Positions 14,566 to 24,683 of a stretch of 31,463 bases of DNA are shown piece by piece. Source of the DNA: a virus. The number at the start of each line of letters is the position of its first letter. Position 1 is the stretch's first letter. Under the pieces are notes generated by a model, which ran no database searches, was not told the origin of the DNA, and was given only the letters and a program-made list of their open reading frames with translations. The translations under genes and the position numbers were made by a program. The stretch covers positions 1 through 31,463 of the IMG/VR virus record IMGVR_UViG_3300009432_000029; one strand, 5' to 3'.

Positions 14566-15194
14566 TGGGCGGATATTCAGCACGGGCAAGTGAACTAGGT
14601 ACAGGCAATGGCACCTCCGAGATTACGAATGTAACGTCAGGTCCGGTAGACCCGACAAGAGAAATGGCAGACGCTTATAAGCGACAATTACAGGATTTTA
14701 ACACCAATAAAGTGCCGATGATTGATGCACTTGAAGCTTCTCTTGATGATCGCAGTATAAGCGAACGTGGGCAACTGGAAGCTAATCGACTTGAAGGTAA
14801 TTCGCAAGCGATGGCAGCTAGATTAAACAGCGGTCGAGCGAGTGGTCTACTAGCCTCTCAGCAAGCAAACCAGCAGTCTAATATAACCAGAGCCACATCT
14901 TTAGGTTCGGCTAGTATAAACACGATAGCGAAGCGTACAGAGCGCTCTAACCGCATCGCAACTAGACAACAGCTCATGGGTATTAGTGAGCAGTTAACAA
15001 ACACGGGTACAGCATCGATGTCACAAGCAGCAGACCAGCAACGCACGCGTGAAGCGCAGAACAAAGCAGCCAGTGGAGCAGCTTTGTCACAAGGTTTGGC
15101 TATGGTTGGAACAGTCGTTGGTGGGTTTGCAGGTGGGCCAGTTGGCGCAGCAGCAGGTGGTGCAATCGGTGGATTTATCGGAGGACAAGGCTAA
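14565..15194 (+). CDS. Putative internal virion protein 2 with glycine zipper
   Basis: A 209-residue protein. The first 150 residues are polar, Gln/Ser/Arg rich and helical (SGRASGLLASQQANQQSNIT). The C-terminal 33 residues form a glycine zipper (VVGGFAGGPVGAAAGGAIGG), a motif that packs helices in membranes. In T7-like phages the small ejection protein gp14 crosses the outer membrane; this protein has the layout expected for such a pore component. A GGAGG ribosome binding site for the next gene is embedded in its final codons, and TAATG joins the two. Confidence 0.65.
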   Translation: MGGYSARASELGTGNGTSEITNVTSGPVDPTREMADAYKRQLQDFNTNKVPMIDALEASLDDRSISERGQLEANRLEGNSQAMAARLNSGRASGLLASQQANQQSNITRATSLGSASINTIAKRTERSNRIATRQQLMGISEQLTNTGTASMSQAADQQRTREAQNKAASGAALSQGLAMVGTVVGGFAGGPVGAAAGGAIGGFIGGQG

Positions 15195-17299
15195 TGGCTT
15201 ACGGATTTAATAAAAATGGTGCGAGCACAATAATAAGTCTTGTACAAGATTACCGAAACCGCGCTGAAGATAAAGCCAGGCGTGAAGAGGATATTGCGTA
15301 CCGCGATGAACAGAATGTTGAGAACAAACGTAGGTATGAGGACGGTGTTGAGCACCGTGATGAACAGAATATTGAGAACAAACGTCGCTACGAAAATGGG
15401 CTAGCTTATCAAGAAGATCGAGATGAAGCGGCTGATAAGCAGCAGAAGTTCTCTAACGGTATTGCTACAAATAATAACAATATGAAAGTTCAGGAGTTCA
15501 ACCGGGTTAAAACCCTCAGAGCGCGTCAGCAAGAAGCTAAAGCGAATAACATCACTAATCAGCAGACGGAAGCTGATGAGGCGAAACAAGCGTCAATAGC
15601 GCAAAACGATGCAAGACTCCAAAAGGCACAAGACGGTGTAACGGCGGCTCAAGCGTCAGAGGCGGCTATGTCTTTCGGCAATTCTGGTTTAGGTCAGTCT
15701 ATGGAGTTACAGGAAAACAGTGACAACACGCTAACACCTATGGGCGTTGATGGCCAAGGCAATATGCGTGCATTCACGGTAGACCCTAGCGATCCAAATA
15801 GTCCACAAATGAAAGCCAGTAAGGCTGAAATGGGTAAACTTAGGGAGCATGTACAAAATGGTCATGCGGGTTATGTTGAGATGTTCGGTAAAGATGCCGA
15901 CCCAAAGAATATAAGTGCTTTTCTCAGGTCAACGATTCACTCAGATAAAAAAACAGGTATGTCACGAGTAGCTACTCCAGAAGAACAGGAAGCGAACCTC
16001 AAAGAACAAGGCTTGTTGAATAAACCTGAAGCACCTAAAACAGGCGTGACGGGAGACAAAGGTGTTCCGGGCAATCAAATGCCTGACATAAATATGCCGA
16101 GTATGCCAGAATCGGGCGGCAAAGTCGGTGAATACGTTAAGGATAAGTTCAGTGTACCTTCTCCCAGTATGGACAGATACAGTGCCGAGGGCGGTGGAGG
16201 TCATAAACAGATGAAGAGTGATGCGCTAGATTCTCTGGGTGGTTTTTTGACTGACAGTTGGGGAACTGAAAACAACATTGCTACGAGTGTGGTTGCGAAG
16301 TCGGGTCAAGTGCTTGAGGAGTATTTCGGCGGTGAAGCTTGGAATGGTAAAAAAGGAAAGTCACCTGTTAAGGTTGACGAAGATGGTGCGATAAAAATCA
16401 ACGCACGATTCAACATGACCACGGATAAAGAGCAATTAATACAAGGTGTTAAGAACGCTAAGCAAGCGGGTGTTGAACTTAAAGCTAGTAAAGAAAACTT
16501 GGCTATAGCAGAAAAAAGCCATAGTGAGCAGATGAAGGCAATTAACGATAAGCATTCATCGAAAACCCGTGCAAATGGTGTCGCGGCTGAAATGTATGCA
16601 AGTGGTCTTTGGACTGAAGACCAGTTCAAGAACTACGGCGATACAGGTGATATGCGTTACAGTGATCGTGATGTTATCGGGCAAGACCAAGGGGATGAAA
16701 AGCACGGACTCGATGTTCAGAATGTAACTTCGCAAATCCAGAAGCGACAAGCAGAGATTGCTAAACTGAATGGCTACACTAACCCGAAAGAAAAAGCAGC
16801 TTCGATGGAGAAAATCCGCCAAAGCATGAATAAATCAATTAAAGCGAGAGCCATGCAAGCCGCTACTATTGTGTACGGCGGTAAAAAAGGTACAAGTGAC
16901 TTGATTAAGATGAAAGCAGCCAAGCTAGAGTCTATGGTTGCCAAGACTGTTCTTGCCATGAATTTAGATCCTAGCCAAATGGGTGATTTAGGGACAGAAG
17001 TTGCAATGTTTGACGGTATGGAAGCTTATCTTCGTGATGAAGGTGATCTGAAAGGTACTGCGTTCACTCCTTATATGTCTACGTCAATAGGTAGGGGCAG
17101 ACAGACAGAGGTTGCGCAGTCGATTATGAAAGTACACAGGGCTAGACCTAAAGGCTCTACCCTCACCGAGAAGAAATTGCTTGACGCATTTGAAGCTAAA
17201 CTGAAAACAGCACGGAAAGAGTTTCAGAGTAAAAACTTACCTGAGTGGGCGCACCAAGAAATACTTGCTGAGTTTGAATCCGAGCAATCTAACTACTAA
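15194..17299 (+). CDS. Putative internal virion protein 3, coiled coil
   Basis: A 701-residue hydrophilic protein. Residues about 20-90 form a charged coiled coil built on 18-residue repeats (RDEQN-ENKRRYE-G twice, with degenerate copies on both sides). The middle is Gly/Pro rich and probably flexible (residues about 270-330); the C-terminal half is again helical (AKLNGYTNPKEKAASMEKIR). Size, helicity and order match the gp15-like ejection protein of T7-type phages, lying between a gp14-like and a gp16-like gene. No enzymatic motif is seen. A terminator follows within 30 bases of its stop. Confidence 0.6.
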   Translation: MAYGFNKNGASTIISLVQDYRNRAEDKARREEDIAYRDEQNVENKRRYEDGVEHRDEQNIENKRRYENGLAYQEDRDEAADKQQKFSNGIATNNNNMKVQEFNRVKTLRARQQEAKANNITNQQTEADEAKQASIAQNDARLQKAQDGVTAAQASEAAMSFGNSGLGQSMELQENSDNTLTPMGVDGQGNMRAFTVDPSDPNSPQMKASKAEMGKLREHVQNGHAGYVEMFGKDADPKNISAFLRSTIHSDKKTGMSRVATPEEQEANLKEQGLLNKPEAPKTGVTGDKGVPGNQMPDINMPSMPESGGKVGEYVKDKFSVPSPSMDRYSAEGGGGHKQMKSDALDSLGGFLTDSWGTENNIATSVVAKSGQVLEEYFGGEAWNGKKGKSPVKVDEDGAIKINARFNMTTDKEQLIQGVKNAKQAGVELKASKENLAIAEKSHSEQMKAINDKHSSKTRANGVAAEMYASGLWTEDQFKNYGDTGDMRYSDRDVIGQDQGDEKHGLDVQNVTSQIQKRQAEIAKLNGYTNPKEKAASMEKIRQSMNKSIKARAMQAATIVYGGKKGTSDLIKMKAAKLESMVAKTVLAMNLDPSQMGDLGTEVAMFDGMEAYLRDEGDLKGTAFTPYMSTSIGRGRQTEVAQSIMKVHRARPKGSTLTEKKLLDAFEAKLKTARKEFQSKNLPEWAHQEILAEFESEQSNY
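15299..15406 (+). repeat. Tandem 54-base coding repeat
   Basis: Two 54-base units (15299-15352 and 15353-15406) encode 18-residue repeats sharing RDEQN, ENKRRYE and G. Degenerate versions flank them. The DNA copies have diverged mostly at third positions, so the protein repeat is probably maintained by selection as a coiled-coil segment. Confidence 0.7.
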
Positions 17300-17310
17300 C
17301 ACTTACAAAT

Positions 17311-17326
17311 AACTTGTATTACTGTT
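17311..17326 (-). promoter_or_regulatory. AACAGT motif copy 4 (inverted)
   Basis: On the minus strand this reads AACAGTAATACAAGTT, sharing AACAGTAATAC with copy 2. It lies in the 65-base gap between ejection protein 3 and the giant gene, immediately before the terminator. Orientation is opposite to the other copies, and the second arm is poorly conserved. Confidence 0.4.
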
Positions 17327-17327
17327 A

Positions 17328-17361
17328 AAATCCGTATTAGTAACCCTATTACGGATTTTTT
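17328..17361 (+). terminator. Intrinsic terminator abutting the giant gene
   Basis: AAATCCGTA (17328-17336) pairs with TACGGATTT (17350-17358); TAG and CTA extend the stem inward past one T-T mismatch, leaving loop TAACC. Six T residues (17356-17361) end the element. The start codon of the giant gene is only 4 bases later, so the stem includes whatever Shine-Dalgarno (CGGA) that gene has. Confidence 0.8.
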
Positions 17362-17364
17362 ACC

Positions 17365-20300
17365 ATGCTTTCAGAAGAACTTAGGCTAAAACTACAACGC
17401 GCTGCGGCGGCAAACAACTCACCAAATGATACCCGCAAAACGAATGTGGTTCTCGACGATGGCGATAGTGGTAATGAACGTCTTAATTATAACGGCGTTC
17501 GAGCCAAAGGCTTTAACTCCCCTGAAACAGATCACAACGACGGGCGAACAGATGCGCACGCTGACGGAAAGCTGTCCAAAGAACTGTCGGAGAGACTCCA
17601 AAAAGAAGGGGCCTATTTCAAAAGCACAGGTAAACGCGGTACTTACGGTCGTGAACTAGCAGAGTTTAAAGATGGGTCAGGTCGTGACCTGTCTACAGAT
17701 TTAGTCGCATCAGGCATGGCTTGGGCAGATCGCTCAGAAAAAAGTGCAGATGCCGAGTTGTCAGGTATCAAAAGCAGAGCGTTGGGCGATGGTAAAACAG
17801 GAAACGCTACCATAGATGAATTCGCTGCTCGAAAAAGCAAGGAATACTTCGACCCTTTCAGCAAAGCCACTTACGATGGTAACTCTTACGATAGACGCGG
17901 CACATTTAATAAAGCCTTCTCGCGCGGTACAGACCAAACCAAAGCAGCCCTTGGCGGTGTAATTAACTACATTGGCGATGCAACGGGTAACAAAGAGTGG
18001 GTCGCCGATGGTAAGCGCATGACGCGTGACGCTAATGTAGATGCGAAACTAAACCCTAGAGAAATAGAGGATTACACCAAAGCCACTAAGTCTTTGGACA
18101 CCGCATTTACCTACCTTGTTGAATCAGTGGGCGAAATGGCTCCAGGTCTAATCTTTGATGCAATTGCAACGGTCGCTACAGGTGGTATCGGTGCTACTCA
18201 AGCTGTTGCTCGAAGAGCAGGAACAGAAGCAATTAAAGCAGGTTTCAAAAAAGGCTTGATTAGTGGCCCTGCCCTGACAGGTTTTACCCAGAGTTTGGGT
18301 GATATGGAGAACGCACTAGAAGCTCGTGGTAGCGAAGAAAACGGTTTTGCACCTATTGCATCAGGTTTGGTTGGAGCGGCTGTTAATTTAGCCCCTTATG
18401 CAGCCATAGCGGGTGATGTACTTCGTTCTGCGGGACTCGGTGATGATGTAGTTAGATCTGTCACCAAGGCAATGGATAAGGTGGAGAAGAAATCAAAATT
18501 ATCTAGATTAGGGGACGTTGGTAAAGCAGGTGTAAAAGCAGGTGGAACAGAAGGTATCACTGAAACGGCTCAAATGGTTATCGATGAGGTCATCCTAGCT
18601 AATGCGTCAGATACAGGTTTTGATTTAAAGACCCAAGATGCCATAGATGGGGCAATCCGTGCAGTTCTTGGCGGTGGTGCTATGGGTGCAGGAGCATCAG
18701 GTATTGGTAACGCAGCAGGTATTATGAGTGAATATAATGCCGAGCGTGCGCAATTCGATGATGCGGGAAACCGTAAAAACGAAGACGGTCTTCTTGTTGA
18801 TGAGAATGGCGATCCAATAGCAGAAACCAATGAGTACGAAGTCGACACTAACCCATTAGCGCAAGAAGATGAAGATTCAATAGCATGGGCAGTTGAGCAA
18901 GAAATCGATGAAAACTCAGAGATTGACCCTTGGAAAGCATGGGAAGATGTAGTTGGACACGAACTTGCTCCCAGTCCTTTTGGCGAAACGGAGGGGAATC
19001 AAGTAGGTGGAGAGGTTGAAGAATCTTCACGGGCCAGTTACGGGAAAAAAGATGTCCCTAACCTCAAGACAACCCGCTACAACGAAATCAAAGGCATCCT
19101 TGAACCCAACGGTAAGAAAGTCACTCTGAAAGAGCTAAAGACTATAATAGCTAGCGGCACGGTTACGGACAAAGAACTCGCGCAGTACCTAGGCGATGAC
19201 ATGCAGAGTACGGCCAATAGTATCTATGGTAATTTTGACAGAGAGAAAAATGACCGTTTAAAAATACGAGCATTAGATATTACTATAGAAAAAGTACGTG
19301 ATGGCATCGTGAAGGCCTCCGATGAAACAAAAGCCCTACTCGTTAAAGCGCAGGATACATTAACTGTTGGCGACATCAATAAAGCACTTGATGCGGTCAA
19401 CCCCCTTATAAACAGGTTAGCGGGTAAACGTTCGGTTAAATATGATACTCGTGCCATGTGGCAGGAGTACACAGGCGAGTCCACAACGACTAAAGATTCG
19501 GCGAAAGAGTCTTCGGACTTTACGTCGACCGGTGAAACGAATAAGCCCGGTGATAAACGGTTTAACGAGGCTGCCGAAAGTGGCGCGATTAATCGAGATA
19601 AGAATGCAGCAGATATTGCCAGGAACAACGAAGCTAGAGAATCAAAAGAAAGCGACATGGCGACGGATGATGCGGAAGATAATGTCCAGAGCGTTGACCC
19701 TCTAATATTAGATCGCATCGACAATAAGCACGAGCGAGAACGTTTTATTCTGGACGGAATAATCAACTCCGACGGAGAAGATACGAACACAGGTGAAGAG
19801 TCCCAGATAAATGGCACTAAGCGCAGCGTCACCCTAGAACACGGGGGTACGGTTAGGATAGAAAACAGTGCTCGGGCTACAGTCACCGAAGCAGACGGTA
19901 ATGTCTACATCATAAAGTCTGGTACACAAGAAGTTTCTGCGGGCAGCACAGTTACGATGCGCGGTAAGAACCGAAAGAACAAAGGCAAGCACCCTGTTTT
20001 TATTACTCATAATCATTCCGGAGTGACGCAGGATAAAGCTATGGTTGCTGTGAGTGAGTTGGACGAAGTAGATAAGGCCACTAAACTAGGCGACATTAAG
20101 CACCTTGTTAAAGAATACCTTCCAGATGATATGGCCAGTGGGCTTACGGGAGATACCAAATTAGCAATTATTAAGCGTATGTTGAAAAACGAAATATACA
20201 AGAAAGGCAACCCAACGATTGATGTTGATACGCCTAACACGGATTTGCCACCTAAAAAAGAGAATGCACCTAAGAAGCTAGGCACGCTCACTAGGAAAAC

Positions 20301-23300
20301 CGTTAAAGAGGAAGAAGCTGGGTCTAAACGTAAACGTGTCGCTGCGGATAAGAAATTAGCGGAGGACAAAGAACTTTCTCAGGCAGAGTTAGAAGAACGC
20401 AAGCTAGAACGGACCAACACTAGGAAAGCCAAAGAAAAGAAAAAAGCAACAGAACAAGCGGAAACTAATGAAGGAAGATACGCTGATAGTAGAGCGGCGC
20501 TTGAGGCAACGATAGACGCGCAGGTAGAGGCGGCCATTCACAAGTTGGACAACCCTGAATCTGCTACCGATGCGGAAGCGCGGCGCGCGTTGTCTAAAGA
20601 AAAAAGGGAGAACGCCAAAGCGGCAAAAGCCGAGCAATTGGAAGCCGAAAAGAATCGCAAACCCGGCAAACCCGTTATTAAGGTTACGGCGGAGACTATT
20701 GCGAAAAGGAAGTATAAACATTTGGTGCGCGATTTACGCACTATCGTGAGTGCAGCTAAATCAGGCGACCTTGACGCACAAGAATTCCTGAAGACGTTTG
20801 CTAAGTACAGTACCGATCCAAAAGCGCAAGTGGTGCTAAAGCAAGCGGTAAAAGACCAAGCAGAACGTATCCTCACTGACTCGCTTACCGAAGGTAAGAT
20901 GTATGATTTCAACGAGAAAGCCATCGGTGATGAGGAGTCTGGCGACGCAGACGGTTCGGGTCTTAATGTTACTAAGCGTGCTGAAGGTTTTGTGGCTATA
21001 GGCGACGAGATGTCACCTAAAGAAAGATTGGTCAATGAAGCGGGCTTTAAAGCGCAAGTTGCCGACCTCCTGAATCAATTATTTACAGGTGGAATACTGC
21101 AAGTGTCCCCAAAAACGTTGCAGATTTTTGCCTACGAGCTAACTAAGTCAGTCGGCGGTATGAAGAAGCGTGCCGGTGGTAAGGGTGCAGAGAATTCGAT
21201 ACACCCGCTAAATGTGGTTGCTGAGTCCGAGAATGCAAAAGGCGGCAATTTCACCGCGCGTGATAGCGTCGCTAACGGCAGACCTACAAAACTACTTACC
21301 CGAAGAACTATTGATAAGTTAAATAAACTAGTAAATGACGGTAAGTTTGATGAAGCGAAAACACACTTAATCGAGTTAGGCTTATTTGCAGAAGGGTACG
21401 TTGTGGGTGACATGCCTAAAGTGGCATTTGAAACTAGCACTAGGCGTTTGGTTCGTCAGTCGGGTAATGAGCTACACCACGGCACTACAACTATGAATGA
21501 GAATATCGTGGTAAGTAGTGATAACCCAAGGGATAAAGTGGTTAACGCCCAAGGTCTTGTGGAGATAGGGCTTAAAAAGAATCAAATTAACATCGATGAT
21601 ATTATAAACGATGGTAATGGATCGCAAGAAAGTGACACTCACTACCGTAAAGCAATTTTTGAGGGCCTCATCGCAGGTGTTGCAGCTCTCCGCGATATGG
21701 GCATAGACATAGATTGGAACACTATCCCCCAAGAAACTATTCTTTGGAAACTCCCTGATGGGGACAAACGAGCCAATAAGCTTAAAGAATTTACGCTCGG
21801 TGACGCTAGGCAATGGGAAAAAGCCCGTGCGGAGTATGTCAACAGTAAAACTGCGGAGGCTAAAAGCGAAAAGGCTAAAGAGCACGCGGAGACTATTGCC
21901 CGAGAAGAGCATGAAACAAATACCCAACAGGAAGTTAATAAACGGTTTGCTAAATGGCAGAAGACTAGTCGTACAGGCAAAGACCCTAAAGCCGCAGGTT
22001 CGCAGTTCCTACGCATACGAAAACAGGTTGAGGCCTCGCTTAAAGGGGACATTGATACTAGGTTAGCGGAGATTGAGGAAGAGTTTGCCAGTGGCAAGGT
22101 TACTCGTGAAACCAGTAAGTATGGCGACGAAGAGGGAGACATATACAGTGTTGATGAGTTCAGCGAGTATGAGGGCCCTAAAGATGATTACCTCGAAGGC
22201 AATGGACGCGAAAATGAGGGCGTAACGGGTGTCGAAGCCGTAAATCAGGTGGATGTAAAAGGTTTCAACAAACCTAGACCAATCTACAGTACCCCAGATG
22301 TAGCGGGTGGTGTTCTTTCTAATAGGATAGAGGGACAACTGGCGACCGATGAAAAAGACAACGGTCTTAGGGATTCATCGCCTAAAATTGAGGGGGAAAC
22401 AGATTCAGACCGCGATGCACGGTTAGACAGTTCCGATAGGATGAAAGCAGAAGGTACAATAAGAAGCCGCGAAGGGCTTGAGGGAGATAACGTAGTAAGT
22501 GATGTTGCTTCAGCTAAAAAAGTCCTCGACGAACTGGATGCCTACGTACAAGATAAAAAGCAAACGGATAAGGCGCGAGAAGCATTGGGTAACGAGTCTT
22601 CGGACGCTGCAACTAAAAATCGCCGTGACGCTGACCAAGACCAGAAAAAGGCGGACACGGTAGAAGAACCTATTCGCCCCAAGGGCACAATGTCTAAAGA
22701 ACGTGCACGCCTAGAACAAGAGCTAACACCAGAGCAACTTGAGTCCAGGGAAAAAGCAGAGAAGATTCTTGAAGATGCGTTAGAAGTAGCCTTCGTCGAA
22801 TCTGCCGGAGCGCCTAAGTTTTCAAAGGGGCGTAAGCTTCAGCGGGAACGCAAGTTAATCAAAGAAGTCCGTTATAAAAGAGCCGCAGCAAGAAAAGGTA
22901 TATTCAGAATTGTTGAGATGGTGCATACGCGTATTAACCGTATCCATCCAGAACTGGGTGAGTTTGCGCGTAAGTTCCTCAATGACAAGACCGATCAGAC
23001 CGAGTACCTTATATCACGCATGTCTAAACTCGCGGGGGATAAAGACGCGATACAGCGTGGCCACGACGACCTTATCGCAGGGCGTGATACCCAAGATGCT
23101 AAGAACTATTTAGCTTTTCAAGCGGAAGTGGATGCTCATGTCAGTCAATTCGACCCTTCGCATAAAGCAAAGAAAGGCGTTCGTAGCCATTTGGACATTG
23201 CCGCGATTGATAAAGACCGTCAGGGTTTCTTGAAAATATTAGCAGAAGCGGGCATCAAAGATGGCCACAAAATACTTGAGGATGCTTTCGACGGAGAAGG

Positions 23301-24675
23301 TATTCCTGAGTGGGCTATCAATCCTAATGCAAACAAAAGTACGTACAACAAACTCGACAGGTTAGACGGTGTAATGGACGCTTTGCGAGATGGCGGGTTT
23401 CTAGATACCGATGCGCCTCGGCACTTAACCAACTATATTAATGCCGCAGCAACATGGGCGAGTTGGAATAAGCACTCCGCTATTGAGGGAGATTCGCACG
23501 CTAACTTCAACCGTCTTTTCTCAGAAGTTCACCCAAGCAACAAAGGTGAGGCAACACGGTTATTCCACGGGATAACAGGTAAGAACGGTATCAGTACACC
23601 GCCTTGGGTACGTAAATTTAACTCAGCGGTCATGGCGTTTCAGTCGGCTACTATTATGTGGTTCTCGGCTGTTGCAAGTATTCCAGAGTTGGCAGGTATC
23701 TATTCACGAGGTCGAGGAACTATTGATGGTGTGGGATCTGACTTTGCAAAACTTCTCACGGGTAGAGGGCGTGATGAGCTTCGTAAAATAGCTACGGATT
23801 ACGACATAATTTCAGGTGAAGTTACCGAACATGCGTTACAGCGTTTGATGGCTATGGATGATTTAACGACGGGTCGTCTTTCGCAGAAAGTGACTAACAC
23901 AGTATTTAAGATGAACGGCCAAATATGGCTTACTGAGATTAACCGGGCTTTGGCGACTTCAGTGGCTAAACGTTTCTTGGAGCATCATGCTAACAGCAGC
24001 GATCCATCTTCAAAGCGTATGCTAGAAGAGCTAGGTACAGACAGCAAAACGGTCAATGATTACCTTAAATCGGGTGATATAACATCACCGGCGGGTCGTA
24101 ACTATAGAGATGCGGCGCACCGGTTCGTCAATGAGTCAGTCACTAACCCTACCCGTGGTCAAGTCCCGTTGATTGCCTCTGACCCGCGTTTTATGATACT
24201 TAGCACTTTGAAGAAATTCTTTTACGGTTTCTATGATAACGTGCACAAAGGTCTGTACCGTAACTTGAAAGCTTCAAAAGCAGAACAGAAGCAGATGGAA
24301 GCAATTAAAGCGATGCTCATTACAGGCGCGATCATACTACCTTTGGCGGCACTTGCAGAGATTATTAGGGAAGAAATCAAGTATCCACTTGGCAGACCTA
24401 CCGATAAGAAAAAGTCGCTTACCGACCATTTGATTAATGTGGTTGGGGCTTCAGGGGCTTTAGGTCCAATGCAAATGGCACAGAATGCTTCGGAGATGTC
24501 GCAGTATGGTCGCAACCCTGCGGTGGTTTTAGCTGGGCCGATGGTCTCATTCGGTGTGGATGCGGTGAACGGTAAGCTGCGTCCTAGTAACGTTATGCCA
24601 TTAGTCAATCAATTACCTTGGATGGCTACACCAGTCAACAAGACCATTAAGAATATGAGAGGCGAAAAAGAATAG
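17365..24675 (+). CDS. Giant ejection protein with SNase-like domain
   Basis: A 2436-residue protein. Residues about 25-130 resemble staphylococcal nuclease: DDGD (31-34), R46, NSPE (51-54), YGRELA (94-99) and LVASGMAW (113-120). The usual acidic residue of the D-T-P-E motif is Asn51 here. Hydrophobic stretches near 257-275 and 327-353, EGITETAQ (about 396) and a Gly-rich segment (431-452) follow. Residues about 500-1900 are highly charged, mostly helical and low in hydrophobics. The C-terminus has hydrophobic helices near 2086-2112 and 2317-2334. Size, place and membrane segments suggest the large channel-forming ejection protein (gp16-like role), carried in the capsid and injected with DNA; no lysozyme or transglycosylase motif was found. 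Ribosome binding is weak, with a terminator just upstream. Confidence 0.75.
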   Translation: MLSEELRLKLQRAAAANNSPNDTRKTNVVLDDGDSGNERLNYNGVRAKGFNSPETDHNDGRTDAHADGKLSKELSERLQKEGAYFKSTGKRGTYGRELAEFKDGSGRDLSTDLVASGMAWADRSEKSADAELSGIKSRALGDGKTGNATIDEFAARKSKEYFDPFSKATYDGNSYDRRGTFNKAFSRGTDQTKAALGGVINYIGDATGNKEWVADGKRMTRDANVDAKLNPREIEDYTKATKSLDTAFTYLVESVGEMAPGLIFDAIATVATGGIGATQAVARRAGTEAIKAGFKKGLISGPALTGFTQSLGDMENALEARGSEENGFAPIASGLVGAAVNLAPYAAIAGDVLRSAGLGDDVVRSVTKAMDKVEKKSKLSRLGDVGKAGVKAGGTEGITETAQMVIDEVILANASDTGFDLKTQDAIDGAIRAVLGGGAMGAGASGIGNAAGIMSEYNAERAQFDDAGNRKNEDGLLVDENGDPIAETNEYEVDTNPLAQEDEDSIAWAVEQEIDENSEIDPWKAWEDVVGHELAPSPFGETEGNQVGGEVEESSRASYGKKDVPNLKTTRYNEIKGILEPNGKKVTLKELKTIIASGTVTDKELAQYLGDDMQSTANSIYGNFDREKNDRLKIRALDITIEKVRDGIVKASDETKALLVKAQDTLTVGDINKALDAVNPLINRLAGKRSVKYDTRAMWQEYTGESTTTKDSAKESSDFTSTGETNKPGDKRFNEAAESGAINRDKNAADIARNNEARESKESDMATDDAEDNVQSVDPLILDRIDNKHERERFILDGIINSDGEDTNTGEESQINGTKRSVTLEHGGTVRIENSARATVTEADGNVYIIKSGTQEVSAGSTVTMRGKNRKNKGKHPVFITHNHSGVTQDKAMVAVSELDEVDKATKLGDIKHLVKEYLPDDMASGLTGDTKLAIIKRMLKNEIYKKGNPTIDVDTPNTDLPPKKENAPKKLGTLTRKTVKEEEAGSKRKRVAADKKLAEDKELSQAELEERKLERTNTRKAKEKKKATEQAETNEGRYADSRAALEATIDAQVEAAIHKLDNPESATDAEARRALSKEKRENAKAAKAEQLEAEKNRKPGKPVIKVTAETIAKRKYKHLVRDLRTIVSAAKSGDLDAQEFLKTFAKYSTDPKAQVVLKQAVKDQAERILTDSLTEGKMYDFNEKAIGDEESGDADGSGLNVTKRAEGFVAIGDEMSPKERLVNEAGFKAQVADLLNQLFTGGILQVSPKTLQIFAYELTKSVGGMKKRAGGKGAENSIHPLNVVAESENAKGGNFTARDSVANGRPTKLLTRRTIDKLNKLVNDGKFDEAKTHLIELGLFAEGYVVGDMPKVAFETSTRRLVRQSGNELHHGTTTMNENIVVSSDNPRDKVVNAQGLVEIGLKKNQINIDDIINDGNGSQESDTHYRKAIFEGLIAGVAALRDMGIDIDWNTIPQETILWKLPDGDKRANKLKEFTLGDARQWEKARAEYVNSKTAEAKSEKAKEHAETIAREEHETNTQQEVNKRFAKWQKTSRTGKDPKAAGSQFLRIRKQVEASLKGDIDTRLAEIEEEFASGKVTRETSKYGDEEGDIYSVDEFSEYEGPKDDYLEGNGRENEGVTGVEAVNQVDVKGFNKPRPIYSTPDVAGGVLSNRIEGQLATDEKDNGLRDSSPKIEGETDSDRDARLDSSDRMKAEGTIRSREGLEGDNVVSDVASAKKVLDELDAYVQDKKQTDKAREALGNESSDAATKNRRDADQDQKKADTVEEPIRPKGTMSKERARLEQELTPEQLESREKAEKILEDALEVAFVESAGAPKFSKGRKLQRERKLIKEVRYKRAAARKGIFRIVEMVHTRINRIHPELGEFARKFLNDKTDQTEYLISRMSKLAGDKDAIQRGHDDLIAGRDTQDAKNYLAFQAEVDAHVSQFDPSHKAKKGVRSHLDIAAIDKDRQGFLKILAEAGIKDGHKILEDAFDGEGIPEWAINPNANKSTYNKLDRLDGVMDALRDGGFLDTDAPRHLTNYINAAATWASWNKHSAIEGDSHANFNRLFSEVHPSNKGEATRLFHGITGKNGISTPPWVRKFNSAVMAFQSATIMWFSAVASIPELAGIYSRGRGTIDGVGSDFAKLLTGRGRDELRKIATDYDIISGEVTEHALQRLMAMDDLTTGRLSQKVTNTVFKMNGQIWLTEINRALATSVAKRFLEHHANSSDPSSKRMLEELGTDSKTVNDYLKSGDITSPAGRNYRDAAHRFVNESVTNPTRGQVPLIASDPRFMILSTLKKFFYGFYDNVHKGLYRNLKASKAEQKQMEAIKAMLITGAIILPLAALAEIIREEIKYPLGRPTDKKKSLTDHLINVVGASGALGPMQMAQNASEMSQYGRNPAVVLAGPMVSFGVDAVNGKLRPSNVMPLVNQLPWMATPVNKTIKNMRGEKE

Positions 24676-24683
24676 TCGATTAA

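Noticed and set aside
20000-20080. Possible JAMM/RadC-like metalloprotease motif (HNHSG) in the giant protein
   Set aside because: The spacing from the second His to the following Ser and Asp does not fit the H-x-H-x7-S-x2-D pattern and no upstream Glu could be placed.
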